A stretch of 7,342 nt of DNA from the NCBI GenBank assembly GCA_028819955.1, contig JAPPKP010000278.1, positions 1 through 7,342 on the forward strand, given 5' to 3'. How positions within the stretch are numbered: position 1 is the stretch's first letter; each line of letters begins with the position of its first letter. The notes beneath the pieces are model-generated. The model made no database searches and had not been told where the DNA came from. It saw only the letters and a list, made by a program, of their open reading frames with translations. This document shows, one piece after another, positions 6,961 through 7,342 of this stretch. The position numbers and the translations under genes are program-made. The stretch comes from Rhodospirillaceae bacterium. GTDB lineage: Bacteria; Pseudomonadota; Alphaproteobacteria; UBA828.

Positions 6961-6988
6961 CTGTACACTCCCGCCAAGGCTGTATTAG
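6961..6988 (+). promoter_or_regulatory. Possible promoter for the substrate-binding-protein gene (weak)
   Basis: CTGTAC (6961-6966) and TATTAG (6983-6988) are 16 nt apart and would place a transcription start near the palindrome at 6994-7005. The -10 matches four of six consensus bases and the -35 only about two, so this is a location guess resting mainly on it lying in the only AT-rich patch of the intergenic region. Confidence 0.22.
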
Positions 6989-6993
6989 CATCG

Positions 6994-7005
6994 CTTATCG
7001 ATAAG
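6994..7005. promoter_or_regulatory. Perfect 12-bp palindrome, candidate operator
   Basis: CTTATCGATAAG is its own reverse complement. It stands in the short AT-rich patch between two divergent genes of a GC-rich genome, 29 nt before the ATG of the substrate-binding protein and about 107 nt before that of the PLP enzyme. A dimeric regulator could bind here and control both directions. No regulator with a DNA-binding domain is encoded in the window. Confidence 0.45.
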
Positions 7006-7020
7006 AACGCGCACGACGCA

Positions 7021-7028
7021 GAGGGGAG
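7021..7028 (+). promoter_or_regulatory. Ribosome binding site of the substrate-binding-protein gene
   Basis: GAGGGGAG lies 6 nt before the ATG at 7035, a strong site at normal spacing that fixes the start. Confidence 0.75.
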
Positions 7029-7034
7029 ATACCG

Positions 7035-7342
7035 ATGACCAAGACGACACGGCGCAATTTCCTGAAAGGCACCGCCGCAGCCGGCACGATCGCCGCGTTC
7101 GGCGGTCAGGCGCCTTTCTTCAAGAAGGCGCTGGGCCAGGGGAAGAAGAGCGTCGTGTGGGGGCAGACCGAGCCCTTCACGTCGAGCTGGGACCCGAGCA
7201 GCCACACCATCCTGGCACAGATCTATTTCGACTATGACGTGTTCGGCCAGCTCATCCGCACACCGATGTCGCAGGCCCAGCCGGACGAGATCGTCTACGA
7301 GATGGCGACCAGCCAGAACGTGGTCGAGGACGGCTGGCTCGA
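7035..7342 (+). CDS. Tat-exported ABC transporter substrate-binding protein, family 5 (peptide type), N-terminal part
   Basis: The window ends inside this gene; 102 codons are visible. The N-terminus carries a twin-arginine signal, TRRNFLK at residues 5-11, then a moderately hydrophobic stretch (TAAAGTIAAFGG) and a Lys-containing end, so the protein should be exported folded to the periplasm. The following KKSVVWGQTEPFTSSWDPSSH, IYFDYDVFGQLIR and the phrase EMATSQNVVEDGWL match the start of mature family-5 solute-binding proteins (dipeptide/oligopeptide/nickel and related ligands), where the mature chain begins with a strand, an 'aDP' segment and a helix ending in 'f-L-R'. It would bind a periplasmic ligand and hand it to an ABC permease, presumably encoded beyond the right edge. 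It is divergent from the PLP-enzyme operon and shares a 148-bp control region with it. The ligand cannot be predicted from this fragment. Confidence 0.87.
   Translation, partial: MTKTTRRNFLKGTAAAGTIAAFGGQAPFFKKALGQGKKSVVWGQTEPFTSSWDPSSHTILAQIYFDYDVFGQLIRTPMSQAQPDEIVYEMATSQNVVEDGWL

Noticed and set aside
6982..6990. Extended -10 element (TGCTAATAC on the - strand) for the enzyme operon
   Set aside because: Only three of six -10 bases match and no -35 lies at a usable distance.
6887..6991. N-terminal extension of the PLP enzyme from an ATG at 6991
   Set aside because: The extra 35 residues resemble nothing in the family, and a strong purine-rich site sits directly before the ATG at 6886.
6423..7205. 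Open frame of 260 codons on the - strand running through the intergenic region into the binding-protein gene
   Set aside because: It overlaps both the PLP enzyme and the Tat signal region in wrong frames and looks like GC-driven read-through.

Overview
The window is a dense, high-GC (roughly two-thirds G+C by eye) stretch of a bacterial chromosome. Electron-transfer flavoprotein:ubiquinone oxidoreductase (ETF-QO), a large TPR protein and ispE in a row is an arrangement I associate with Alphaproteobacteria, so an alphaproteobacterium is the best guess. I would not name a genus. No tRNA, rRNA, CRISPR array, insertion sequence or prophage signature is visible. No gene-free stretch exceeds 300 bases; the longest is 148 bp (6887-7034).

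Left block, + strand (1-2818): the C-terminal end of ETF-QO, carrying three cysteines of its 4Fe-4S site, overlaps a 601-aa signal-anchored TPR protein. That is followed after 10 nt by ispE, the GHMP kinase of the non-mevalonate isoprenoid pathway. Spacing suggests one transcription unit, with ispE last in view.

Middle block, - strand (6886 down to 2828): four tightly packed genes read right to left. They are a PLP-dependent enzyme of the D-cysteine desulfhydrase/ACC deaminase family (351 aa), a PAS-PAS-HisKA-HATPase histidine kinase (539 aa, overlapping by 11 nt), a two-receiver response regulator (307 aa, 7 nt later) and a single-receiver response regulator (147 aa, 19 nt later). The operon has one kinase and three receiver domains. 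One receiver looks dead, and none has a DNA-binding or enzymatic output domain. The block converges on ispE with a 9-nt gap.

Right edge, + strand (7035-7342): the start of a Tat-exported, family-5 (peptide/nickel type) ABC-transporter substrate-binding protein, divergent from the PLP-enzyme operon. The shared intergenic region has a perfect 12-bp AT-rich palindrome (6994-7005). It also has two mutually exclusive 9-bp inverted repeats in the leader of the PLP gene, one of which runs into its ribosome binding site. A plausible reading is that the transporter imports a small amino-acid-like or peptide substrate for the PLP enzyme, and that the co-transcribed phosphorelay responds to related conditions. 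That link is inference.

The parts most worth a second look are the enzyme-plus-phosphorelay operon, the pseudo-receiver fusion, the altered active-site motifs of the PLP enzyme, the recent PAS duplication in the kinase and the possible leader switch.
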